Assembly (NCBI GenBank): GCA_013812065.1
Contig: JACCUC010000274.1
Location: forward strand, 1 to 7,119
Source of the DNA: Thermoleophilaceae bacterium
GTDB lineage: Bacteria; Actinomycetota; Thermoleophilia; Solirubrobacterales; Thermoleophilaceae
DNA length: 7,119 nucleotides
Reading direction: 5' to 3'
Positions 1 to 6,088 of this stretch are shown piece after piece; position 1 is the stretch's first letter; each line of letters opens with the position of its first letter. The notes under the pieces are model-generated. The model worked only from the letters and a program-made list of their open reading frames with translations. It ran no database searches and was not told where the DNA came from. A program made the translations under genes and the position numbers.

Positions 1-722
1 GCGCGGCGCCGGCGGGCCGCCCGGCCGCTGCGTCGCGTCGCGAGCAGAGCAGCCCCGAGCACGAGCGTGGCAAGCGCGCCGAGCGCGGTGACCAGCCACT
101 GCATGCTCGGCGGGACCGCGTCCGCCACGGGGGCGAGGGGCCCGGACTCGAACGGCGAGAACAGGGGCTCGGAGGGGTTCGACGCTCCGCGCTCGGAGTT
201 GTTCGACGATCCGCGCTCGGAGGCGTTCGACGATCCGCGCTCGGAGGCGTCGCCGGATCGCGAGGCGTCGTCGTCCGAAGCGCCGGCTCCGGCGCCGTCG
301 CCGGAACCGCCGCCGTCGCCGGAGCTGTCGGCAGGGCCTGAGCCCCCCGTCCCCGAGCCCGAGCCTTCACGCTCCGGCGTGGCGGGAGATCCGGGGGCAT
401 CGGCGGAGGTGCCGTCCGGCGACACGGGTCGCAGCGGAGGGGCGGAGAAGACAGCGCGGCGGGCCGAGGGGGTGGCGAGGGAGAGCGGGCCGAGAAGCAC
501 AGGCCGCGACGGGCTCCCGCCGCGCGAGGGTCCCGCGTCCCCGACACCGGAAGGCTCGGGGCTCGCGCTGCGGGCACCGGGAGCCCTCGGGGCCGCCCGC
601 TCGGCCGCGGGAGCACGCGCCTGAGCGGCCGCACGAGGAGAATCCAAGGCCGCAGCGAGCGCGCCGATACGCGCGGCCCCGGCGTCTCGATCCTTGGCAC
701 CGGCGCGGCTCGGGTTGGCCAC
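1..722 (-). CDS. Low-complexity membrane-anchored protein with octapeptide repeats, cut by the left edge
   Basis: I do not recognise the family. The reading frame is open from the proposed GTG at 722 to the window edge, about 240 codons, with no stop seen. Between about 105 and 500 the third codon position is almost always G or C, which supports coding on this strand; from 500 to 720 the bias is weak, so the start is uncertain (another GTG lies at 500). GTG 722 has a possible AAGG about 5 nt upstream and follows the preceding stop by about 20 nt. Counted from there, residues 1-125 are Ala/Pro/Arg/Ser-rich, about 126-158 are a Gly/Ser/Asp-rich linker, 159-182 are three SERGxSN-type octads, and about 207-229 form a hydrophobic helix beginning MQWLVTALGALATL, followed by an Arg-rich tail. 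This suggests a C-terminally anchored protein with a disordered extracytoplasmic part and a basic cytoplasmic end. Confidence 0.5.
   Translation of the reverse strand, partial: MANPSRAGAKDRDAGAARIGALAAALDSPRAAAQARAPAAERAAPRAPGARSASPEPSGVGDAGPSRGGSPSRPVLLGPLSLATPSARRAVFSAPPLRPVSPDGTSADAPGSPATPEREGSGSGTGGSGPADSSGDGGGSGDGAGAGASDDDASRSGDASERGSSNASERGSSNNSERGASNPSEPLFSPFESGPLAPVADAVPPSMQWLVTALGALATLVLGAALLATRRSGRAARRRR
177..248. repeat. Three tandem 24-bp repeats encoding an octapeptide
   Basis: Three consecutive copies of a 24-bp unit begin at 177, 201 and 225, each opening with GTTCGACG and carrying the core CCGCGCTCGGAG. They differ at few bases. Read on the minus strand they encode ASERGSSN, ASERGSSN and NSERGASN. 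The period is a multiple of three and the frame is kept, as expected for a repeat that expands inside a coding region. Confidence 0.85.
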
Positions 723-742
723 GGCGCCTTGGCGCGCCGCGG

Positions 743-1084
743 CTAGGCGGCGGACCGCGGCGGTCCGTCGTCGCGCGGCTCGGCGGGCGGCGACACGGCG
801 GGCGTTGAGACGGCGGATGAGGGCTCGCCGTCCGTTCGGACTGCGGAGGAGGGCTCGTCGCAGGGCGTGGAGTTGAGCCTGCCTGCGAGCTTGCGAGCGA
901 CGCGCGCCCCCACGGCGCGAAGTGCCGCGGCGCTGACCGACAACACGGCGCGGCGCCGCGCGGCGCCCAGCCAAGCGAGCGGGTCGGGCCGAGCGTGTCG
1001 ACGAAAGCTGCCTGATGACGCGCCTGCGCCCGGGCGTTCGACGTAGCCTCCGAACGGATCCACTGCGTTTGGCGGCCGTCGCAC
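743..1084 (-). CDS. Uncertain ORF, hypothetical protein
   Basis: This is a 113-codon frame from a GTG at 1084 to a TAG at 743. I do not recognise it. In its favour, the phase that would be its third codon position is the most GC-rich of the three between about 745 and 945, and the product has a hydrophobic/basic stretch in the middle (about residues 35-70, around LAWLGAARRRAVLSVSAAAL) and a short internal repeat of EPSSAV. Against it, a plus-strand frame shares the same third-position phase and is also open here, no good ribosome binding site precedes the GTG, and the composition is what high-GC noise gives. It could instead be an untranslated or decayed stretch upstream of the left-edge gene. 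Confidence 0.25.
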   Translation of the reverse strand: MRRPPNAVDPFGGYVERPGAGASSGSFRRHARPDPLAWLGAARRRAVLSVSAAALRAVGARVARKLAGRLNSTPCDEPSSAVRTDGEPSSAVSTPAVSPPAEPRDDGPPRSAA

Positions 1085-1123
1085 CGGCTCCTGGCACGCG
1101 CCGGTTGTTAGAGCCGCTCGAGC

Positions 1124-1483
1124 CTACGGACGAGCCCGGTGCGGACCGGCGGGCGCGCGCGATGTGGCTCCCGACCCCCTCGGAGTGCGCTGGCGGCCGG
1201 CCCCGTTGCTGGGTCCGGTCTGCATGCCCGAGACGCTCTCGCGCGCCATTCCCTTGCGCCCGTTGCCGTCTCCCAAGCCCGCCGAGCCTCCGGCGACGGC
1301 GAGTCCGGCCGTCGCGGACAGGACCACGCCGCAGCACAGCACGGCGGCCAGGGCCGCGCGCCGGCGGGCTACCGCGATCTCGCGTCCGTCCGAACCCGAC
1401 CGCCTGGGCGTCAGTGCGCGTACGAGGGCCATATCGAGCTTATCGGCGTCGATGGCGAAAACCTTTAGCAAGAACTCGTACAT
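1124..1483 (-). CDS. Small single-pass membrane protein, unknown function
   Basis: A 119-residue protein of no recognised family. The ATG at 1483 is preferred over a GTG at 1597 because it has a GACGAGG-like ribosome binding site 8 nt upstream and avoids overlap with the DUF4235 gene. Residues 1-25 look like a folded or amphipathic start (MYEFLLKVFAIDADKLDMAL), 26-42 are polar and basic, 43-66 form a strongly hydrophobic helix with two adjacent Cys residues (50-51), and the remainder is Gly/Arg/Pro-rich and probably disordered. The basic stretch just before the helix predicts a cytoplasmic N terminus. The gap of about 88 bp from the DUF4235 gene allows co-transcription. The C-terminal third is poorly protein-like, so the true end could be affected by a sequence error. 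Confidence 0.45.
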   Translation of the reverse strand: MYEFLLKVFAIDADKLDMALVRALTPRRSGSDGREIAVARRRAALAAVLCCGVVLSATAGLAVAGGSAGLGDGNGRKGMARESVSGMQTGPSNGAGRQRTPRGSGATSRAPAGPHRARP

Positions 1484-1571
1484 CCGAGCGGCCTCGTCGC
1501 CTCGTCTGCGCCCGCCGTCCCTGGCGGCCTTCCCGTCCCCCCATGCGGAGGAGTCTAGCCGAGCCGGGGCG

Positions 1572-1847
1572 CTACTTGGGATCGGGCTCCCGCTCACCCG
1601 GCCACGAGCCGGTGACGTTCAGAAACGCAAGTCGGGAGCCGCGATCGACGGCGGCCCGTACGCCGGCGAAGACCGCGCCTCGGACGGACGAGGCGATCAG
1701 CACCTTTGCCCAGGAGGCCCGTAGGTGCTCGGACTCCGGCGGCTCCTGGTCGTCGAGGGCTCCCCACACGACGCTGAACAGCCAGCGGCCGAGGGCACCA
1801 GCCAGGAGCCCCCCGAGCGTGCTGAAGGGAATGAACAGGAACCTCAT
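1572..1847 (-). CDS. DUF4235 family membrane protein
   Basis: The 91-residue product matches the layout of DUF4235 proteins, small actinobacterial membrane proteins of unknown function. It has a hydrophobic N-terminal segment with Gly spacing (residues about 4-30, IPFSTLGGLLAGALGRWLF), a polar acidic loop (31-44), a second hydrophobic segment that runs into GAVFAGVRAAVDRG (about 46-70), and a closing TGSWPGE motif near residue 80, typical of the family. The ATG at 1847 was chosen because it gives the family's usual N terminus and length; the frame stays open further upstream only by reading through the tRNA gene. A TATAGC hexamer lies 6 nt before the ATG and there is no clear Shine-Dalgarno sequence. 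The assignment is from motif memory; no biochemical role is known to me. Confidence 0.8.
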   Translation of the reverse strand: MRFLFIPFSTLGGLLAGALGRWLFSVVWGALDDQEPPESEHLRASWAKVLIASSVRGAVFAGVRAAVDRGSRLAFLNVTGSWPGEREPDPK

Positions 1848-1902
1848 GATGGGGCTATACCCAAGCGCGGGGGTCCAGGCTTCACCGTCGCGCCCAGCCA
1901 TA

Positions 1903-1987
1903 TGCCCGGGGTGGGACTCGAACCCACACGCCCCAGCGGGGCAGGGGCTTTTAAGGCCCCCATGTCTCGCCATTCCATCACCCGGGC
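1903..1987 (-). tRNA. tRNA-Leu, anticodon UAA
   Basis: The minus strand folds into a complete class II cloverleaf. The acceptor stem is GCCCGGG (1987-1981) with CCCGGGC (1910-1904), followed by discriminator A at 1903. The anticodon arm is GGGGC-CTTAAAA-GCCCC with anticodon TAA at 1953-1951. The long variable arm has a GCCCC-GCT-GGGGC stem, and the T arm is GTGGG-TTCGAGT-CCCAC. The 85-nt length and long variable arm fit leucine. CCA is not encoded. This tRNA reads UUA, the rarest leucine codon in genomes of this composition. It lies 55 nt upstream of the DUF4235 start on the same strand, so the two could share a transcript. Confidence 0.97.
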
Positions 1988-1997
1988 CTGCGGGGTG

Positions 1998-2003
1998 AGT
2001 CTA
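1998..2003 (-). promoter_or_regulatory. Possible -10 element for the tRNA gene
   Basis: On the minus strand TAGACT fits the TANNNT pattern and sits 10 nt before the first base of mature tRNA-Leu, giving a short 5' leader for RNase P to remove. No convincing -35 hexamer is seen 16-19 nt further upstream, so this is tentative. Confidence 0.3.
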
Positions 2004-2052
2004 TGCGCCCGCTCCCGCGGCGCGCGTCCGCAGGTAATCGACCCGCCACCCC

Positions 2053-2078
2053 GAAACTTCTGCGTTGATAGCTTGTCT
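2053..2078 (+). promoter_or_regulatory. Possible ECF-type promoter of the sigma factor gene
   Basis: GAAACTT (2053-2059) resembles the AAC-containing -35 element of many ECF-dependent promoters. It is followed after 15 nt by GTCT (2075-2078), similar to the GTC-containing -10 element of that class. Transcription would begin near 2085, leaving a short leader of about 27 nt. If real, the sigma factor may transcribe its own gene, as many ECF factors do. The match is by eye to a loose consensus. Confidence 0.35.
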
Positions 2079-2111
2079 TCTTAGCCGAAAGCCGTCTATC
2101 GGCTCCGCTCC

Positions 2112-3677
2112 ATGGAGGCCTCAGCCCTTTCCAACCCGTCATCGCCAGCTCTGCTCGGCCGTTCGCCCCTGGTCCGCCTACAGAGCGACGAGAAGCTGAT
2201 CGCTCTGGTTCGGCGGGGCCACCCGAGCGCCTTCGAAGTGCTCGTGGAGCGCTACCAGGCTCGCCTGCACTCCTTCTGCCGCCACATGCTCGGCTCGACC
2301 GAGGATGCCGAGGACGTGTTGCAGGAGGTCTTCGCCTCCGCCTACAACGCCATCCGCGCCGACAACCGGCCGATCAACGTTCGCCCCTGGCTCTACCGGA
2401 TCGCTCGCAACCGCGCGCTCAACCACATGCGCCGGCCGTCCCACGCAGGACAGGACTCGATGGACGTCTTCGAGCGCGCCGGCGGAGAGACGACCGCCGA
2501 TGCCGTGCACCGCCGCGAGGACTTCCGCCTCCTGGTCGCCGACGTCCAAGCACTGCCGGAAAACCAGCGCACCGCGCTCCTCATGCGCGAGATGGATGCG
2601 CTCTCCTACGAGCACATCGCCGAGGCGATGGAGAGCACGGTCCCGAGCGTGAAGTCCCTCCTCGTGCGTGCGCGCGTCGGACTGGCCGAGGCCGCCGAGG
2701 GGCGCCTGCTCTCCTGCGACACGGCCCGGGTCCACCTGGGCGAGGCGGCGGAGGGCATCGCCAAGGTCGCGCCCGCCGTGCGCCGCCACGTCAACGGCTG
2801 CGCGCGCTGTCGCGTCTTCCGGTCAGAGCTTCGGAGAACGAGCCGGGCGCTGGCGGCCGTCTACCCCGTCGGGCCACTCGTCGTCGTCAAGAAGCTCGTG
2901 TGGGGGAAGCTTGGGTTCGCGAGTGGTGGAGGCGGCGGCGCGGGAGGCTCCGGCGCGGTCGGGGGCTCCACGCTCGCCGGCTCGGCCTGGGGTGGAGGCG
3001 CCGTGGCGAGCGGCTCGGCACTCGGAGGAGGCCTCCTGGGAAGCGCGGGAGCCGGCGGCCTGCTGTCGACCGGGGTCGGCGCGATCGCCGCCAAGGCGGC
3101 GGTGGGGCTCGTCGCTGCGGCCGTCGTGACCGCCGGCGCCGTCGAAGTTCGCTACCTGACCCAGGCCCCACAAGCGCCTCCGCCCTCTGGGCAGGTGGCC
3201 GCGGCGCCACCCGCCGCACCCGCCGGCGACGCCCCCCCGACGGAGGAGCCAACGACCGTCGCGGCGGCGACCACTCCAACTGGGCCCGAGGGAGCCGAGA
3301 CTCCGGGGGCGCCCGCGGCTGGAAGCTCGGCCGAGCTTCCCGGCGACGGCTCGGCATCCACCGCGGAGCCTGCGGTCAGCGACCCCGGCGCAGTCGCAGC
3401 GGCGGCCCCCGTGACCACCGCCTCCGACCATGGCGCAGGCTCCGGTGGCTCGGGCGGCGGCGGATCGCTTCCGGTCGACGACTTCGGTGGCGGCTCCACG
3501 GGGAGCGGAAGCACTGGCAAGGACGACGATGCGATCAGCAGCCCGCCTCGGGACACCCACGGCGGGAACGCCCGCCCGAGCACACGACCGTCCCCGCCCG
3601 GCGACCCCGGCGGCTCCTCCCCGGGCGCACCCGGGCCTCCGCCGATCGTCGGCGAGTCGGCGGGCTCCTCGTACTGA
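2112..3677 (+). CDS. ECF-type sigma factor fused to a zinc-finger anti-sigma-like domain and a membrane anchor
   Basis: The 521-residue protein begins as a group 4 (ECF) RNA polymerase sigma factor. Region 2 is at about 38-108, with DAEDVLQEVF (65-74) and RPWLYRIARNRALNHMR (91-107). Region 4 is at about 139-190, with LPENQRTALLMRE, the DALSYEHIAEAM helix-turn-helix and VKSLLVRAR. Directly after this comes Cys202 and then H226-x3-C230-x2-C233, the pattern of zinc-binding anti-sigma domains (ZAS/zf-HC2), which are normally on a separate protein. Residues 271-324 are Gly/Ala/Ser-rich, about 325-345 form one hydrophobic helix, and 346-521 are Pro/Ala/Gly/Ser/Thr-rich and probably extracytoplasmic. 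Normal ECF factors are about 170-200 residues. No clear Shine-Dalgarno sequence precedes the ATG. I infer a membrane-tethered, self-inhibited sigma factor; its signal and target genes cannot be read from this window. Confidence 0.9.
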   Translation: MEASALSNPSSPALLGRSPLVRLQSDEKLIALVRRGHPSAFEVLVERYQARLHSFCRHMLGSTEDAEDVLQEVFASAYNAIRADNRPINVRPWLYRIARNRALNHMRRPSHAGQDSMDVFERAGGETTADAVHRREDFRLLVADVQALPENQRTALLMREMDALSYEHIAEAMESTVPSVKSLLVRARVGLAEAAEGRLLSCDTARVHLGEAAEGIAKVAPAVRRHVNGCARCRVFRSELRRTSRALAAVYPVGPLVVVKKLVWGKLGFASGGGGGAGGSGAVGGSTLAGSAWGGGAVASGSALGGGLLGSAGAGGLLSTGVGAIAAKAAVGLVAAAVVTAGAVEVRYLTQAPQAPPPSGQVAAAPPAAPAGDAPPTEEPTTVAAATTPTGPEGAETPGAPAAGSSAELPGDGSASTAEPAVSDPGAVAAAAPVTTASDHGAGSGGSGGGGSLPVDDFGGGSTGSGSTGKDDDAISSPPRDTHGGNARPSTRPSPPGDPGGSSPGAPGPPPIVGESAGSSY

Positions 3678-3725
3678 GCGCCTGAGCCGGGAGCACCCGC
3701 TGCCTGCGCTCTCCGGCGATCGCGG

Positions 3726-4058
3726 TCAGGGATCGTCGCGGCGCTCGAGCTCGCGGCCGAGCTCCCAGCCCACCGCGACGCCGACGAGCATCCCGAGGCG
3801 GGTCTCCTCGGCGAGCAGCGTCCGCAGAGCGGCGAGGCGGTCCTCTTCGTCCGCCGCGCCGGCGACCTTGCGCAGCTGCGACTCGTGCGCCTCGTCGAAC
3901 CAGCCGCCCTCGCGCAGAGCCTGGCCGAGGATGTGCTGCAACTCGGGGACGAAGCGGGCGACCCGCTGCTCGGCGACCCTGAAGCGCTCGGGCTCCGACA
4001 GCGCGGCGAGCGCGGCCTCGACCTCGTCCTCGGTCGGCTCGGTGGAGCCTGCGGCCAT
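3726..4058 (-). CDS. Small acidic hypothetical protein downstream of the rhomboid-like gene
   Basis: A 110-residue protein of no recognised family. It is rich in Glu and Ala and looks almost entirely alpha-helical. Residues 7-50 read as amphipathic helices (EDEVEAALAALSEPERFRVA onward), then a GGWF turn at 51-54, and 60-110 continue as charged helix with a short apolar stretch near 89-97 that is too brief for a clear membrane span. The ATG at 4058 lies 19 nt after the stop of the rhomboid-like gene on the same strand, so the two are probably co-transcribed; there is no strong ribosome binding site. It converges with the sigma factor gene across 48 bp in which I see no clear terminator hairpin. 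A cytoplasmic partner of the membrane protein is possible but only inferred from position. Confidence 0.75.
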   Translation of the reverse strand: MAAGSTEPTEDEVEAALAALSEPERFRVAEQRVARFVPELQHILGQALREGGWFDEAHESQLRKVAGAADEEDRLAALRTLLAEETRLGMLVGVAVGWELGRELERRDDP

Positions 4059-4077
4059 CCCAGAGCCGCCGCGGGCC

Positions 4078-4824
4078 TCAGCGACGGAAGGTCGTGAGGA
4101 TCAGGCCGCAGAGGGCCCCCGCCGCGCCACCGCCGACGACCGCGGCAATGCTCGCATCGGGCTCGGCCAGGGCCAGCAGAACCAGTACAGCCGCGAGCAC
4201 CCACACGCCGACGAGATCGTTCTCGCGGTCGTCTCCGCGGGCGGCGGCGCGCCGATCGTCGACGAGCCACGCGCAGAGCAGCCCGAGCGCCGCCCCATTG
4301 GCCCCGAGCGCCGGGGTGAGCCCGGTCCCGAGGGCGAGCGCCGCGCCGGCGACCCCCGATAGCACGAAGATCGCGATCGGCGCCACGAAGCCGAAGCGGC
4401 GCTCGAGATGCATCCCGAAGATCCCGGTCGCGAGCATCGTCACGAACCCGTAGCCGATGTTGCTGCCGTGCACGAACGGGGTGGTGAGCAGCCGCCACGG
4501 CTGGCCCTCGAGCCCCCCGACCAGCCCGATCTCGTCCGGGGCCACCGCCCCGCTGCTGGTCACGAGCGTCGTCAGCACCGCGATCGCGATCAGGCCGATG
4601 GTGGCGTAGGGGCGCGTCTCGGGCGCGATACCGGGAATCTCTCCGGCGCGTAGGCGCGGCAGCGTGGGAACGACCCGCCGGGAGCGCTCCTCGGCCGGCT
4701 CGGCCCGCTCGATCCGGGGCGCGCGCTTGCGGACCCGCTGCCCGCAGTAGGGACACTCGGTGACGTAGGGGCTCACCTCCGAGCTGCAGTTCTTGCAGAC
4801 GACGAAGAGGTCCGGCTCGCTCAC
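4078..4824 (-). CDS. Zinc-ribbon rhomboid-fold membrane protein lacking the catalytic residues
   Basis: A 248-residue protein. The N terminus holds a four-Cys zinc ribbon, CKNC (10-13) and CPYC (24-27), followed by a basic linker. About six hydrophobic helices follow, near 73-91, 124-138, 146-166, 173-188, 204-220 and 224-245, with rhomboid landmarks: WR at 110-111, FVH at 117-119, GxxLERRFG ending near 145, and a Gly-rich last helix. In active rhomboids the nucleophile is Ser in GxSG, but here the motif is GANG (174-177) with Asn176. The last helix has VVGGGAAG where an active enzyme has a His, and the second His and Asn of the usual HxxxxHxxxN motif are also replaced. It should not be a serine protease. 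The GTG at 4824 is chosen because the zinc ribbon begins right after it and a TATCCT box lies 7 nt upstream; the frame's extension to 4947 overlaps the ligase gene and is Pro-rich. Confidence 0.82.
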   Translation of the reverse strand: MSEPDLFVVCKNCSSEVSPYVTECPYCGQRVRKRAPRIERAEPAEERSRRVVPTLPRLRAGEIPGIAPETRPYATIGLIAIAVLTTLVTSSGAVAPDEIGLVGGLEGQPWRLLTTPFVHGSNIGYGFVTMLATGIFGMHLERRFGFVAPIAIFVLSGVAGAALALGTGLTPALGANGAALGLLCAWLVDDRRAAARGDDRENDLVGVWVLAAVLVLLALAEPDASIAAVVGGGAAGALCGLILTTFRR

Positions 4825-4831
4825 CGGGCCG

Positions 4832-4837
4832 AGGATA
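4832..4837 (-). promoter_or_regulatory. Possible -10 box of the rhomboid-like gene (leaderless start)
   Basis: TATCCT on the minus strand ends 7 nt before the GTG at 4824, the distance expected between a -10 element and a transcription start. The mRNA may therefore begin at or next to the start codon. No -35 hexamer is obvious. Confidence 0.4.
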
Positions 4838-4906
4838 CTCCCCGGTCGAGGCCGGACGCGCGGCGTGCCGCCGCTCGGCGGGGCGCCCGGCGGGGTGGGT
4901 GGGAGC

Positions 4907-6019
4907 TCAGGCGGCGGTCTTGTCGACCACCTCGCGCATGACCTCACGGAGATCGTGGTTGGCGCCGAAGACCACCACCTGCCGCGAGGCGCCGTTACCG
5001 CGCTCGAGCAGGTCGTCGACCGCGGCGAGCTCGTCGTCGGAGCCGAGCTCCTGGGCGTGCTCGCGCACCCGGTCGAGCACGCGCCGGGCGAGCGCCCGTG
5101 TGGGGACCCGCTCCTCCTTGGGCAGGTCGACGAGCTCGCCGTCGAGTCCGTGGCGAGCAGCGATGAACTTGTTCTCGTCGAGCATCTCGTAGGGATAGCT
5201 GGAGAGCGGCTCGCCGGAGTCGAAGTGCTCGCACAGCTCCTTGACGAGCGCCTGGACGAGGGCGGCGAGGCCGAGCGTGTGCTCGACGCGGGTCTGGGCG
5301 TCCATCACGCGCACCTCGACGGTCCCCAGCCGCGGATGGGGGCGCACGTCGTACCAGAGGTAGGTGTAGTCCTCGATGACCCGGCTGTCGACCATGAAGG
5401 TGACCCGGCGCTCGTAGTCCTCCCAATCCTCGTAGCGCGGCGGGATCCCGACGCGCGGAAAGACGCGGAAGACCGGCGTGCGGGTGGACAGCAGACCGGT
5501 CTCGTCGGCACGCCAGAACGGTGAGTTCGCCGAGAGGGCGAGCAGGAGCGGCAGGTGGACGCGCATGCCGTTGGCCACGTGGATGGCCTTTTCGGGGCCG
5601 TCGACGCCGACGTGCACGTGGACCCCGAAGATCAGCTCCTGGCGCGCCACCCAGCGCAGCGCGCTCACGAGCTCCTGGTAGCGCGGCCGCGCCACGATCC
5701 GCTGCTCCTCCCAGAGCGCGAAGGGATGGGTGCCGGCGGAGCCGATCGCCAGTCCGCACTCGTGGGCGACGGCCTGGACGGTGCGCCGCAGCCCGCGCAG
5801 CTGCTCGCCGACCTCGTCCATCGAGCCCGACGGCGTCGTCATGATCTCGACGACCGACTCCATCAGCTCCTCCTTCAGCTGGGGCTCGCCCTCTACGGGC
5901 GGCGCGGCGGCGAGCAGCGACTCGACCGAGTTCGAGAGGTCGAGCGTCTGGTCGTCGAGGATCATTAGCTCCTCCTCGATCCCGAGCGTGTAGGCGGGCC
6001 CGGTGAACCGGTGATCCAT
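4907..6019 (-). CDS. Carboxylate-amine ligase, YbdK/glutamate-cysteine ligase type 2 family
   Basis: The 370-residue length and motifs fit the GCS2/YbdK family, ATP-dependent enzymes that join the gamma-carboxyl of glutamate to an amine; E. coli YbdK has weak glutamate-cysteine ligase activity. Motifs in order: TLGIEEELMILD (11-22, metal/ATP site acidic residues), GTHPF (96-100), FGVHVHVG (131-138), ALSANSPFW (161-169), WYDVRPHP (222-229), GTVEVRVMDAQ (232-242) and ENKFIAARHGLDG (282-294). All look intact, so an active cytoplasmic enzyme is expected. The true substrate is uncertain: members of this family in actinobacteria may make thiol or other gamma-glutamyl compounds. The ATG at 6019 gives the standard N terminus; there is no Shine-Dalgarno sequence but a TACGAT box lies 9 nt upstream. 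The rhomboid-like gene follows after 82 bp on the same strand. Confidence 0.95.
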   Translation of the reverse strand: MDHRFTGPAYTLGIEEELMILDDQTLDLSNSVESLLAAAPPVEGEPQLKEELMESVVEIMTTPSGSMDEVGEQLRGLRRTVQAVAHECGLAIGSAGTHPFALWEEQRIVARPRYQELVSALRWVARQELIFGVHVHVGVDGPEKAIHVANGMRVHLPLLLALSANSPFWRADETGLLSTRTPVFRVFPRVGIPPRYEDWEDYERRVTFMVDSRVIEDYTYLWYDVRPHPRLGTVEVRVMDAQTRVEHTLGLAALVQALVKELCEHFDSGEPLSSYPYEMLDENKFIAARHGLDGELVDLPKEERVPTRALARRVLDRVREHAQELGSDDELAAVDDLLERGNGASRQVVVFGANHDLREVMREVVDKTAA

Positions 6020-6028
6020 GCGCGCGGC

Positions 6029-6034
6029 ATCGTA
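6029..6034 (-). promoter_or_regulatory. Possible -10 box of the ligase gene (near-leaderless start)
   Basis: TACGAT on the minus strand fits TANNNT and ends 9 nt before the ATG at 6019, which has no Shine-Dalgarno sequence. This places the transcription start at or within a few bases of the start codon. Confidence 0.35.
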
Positions 6035-6088
6035 GCGGTGGGGCTGGGCGGCACCCGCGCGGGTCGAGGATCGGCCCGCGGATCCAGT

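Noticed and set aside
177..248. Tandem repeats as a CRISPR array
   Set aside because: The copies are directly adjacent with no spacers and keep a coding frame.
67..624. Plus-strand frame of 185 codons
   Set aside because: It is opposite the left-edge gene. The minus frame has much better third-position GC and a membrane helix; this product is Pro/Ser/Gly/Glu-rich with no start signal.
1572..1973. Extended DUF4235 frame starting inside the tRNA gene
   Set aside because: The extra 42 residues are encoded by the tRNA and its flank, and the family N terminus begins at the ATG at 1847.
1015..1998. Long plus-strand frame of 327 codons
   Set aside because: It runs antisense to the DUF4235 gene and through the tRNA-Leu gene, and its product is Arg/Pro/Ser-rich without domain signs, typical of a shadow frame in GC-rich DNA.
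3152..4756. Minus-strand frame of 534 codons
   Set aside because: It lies across the rhomboid-like gene, the small acidic gene and the sigma gene's tail in another frame. The product is mostly Arg/Ala/Pro/Ser, while the other frames give recognisable proteins.
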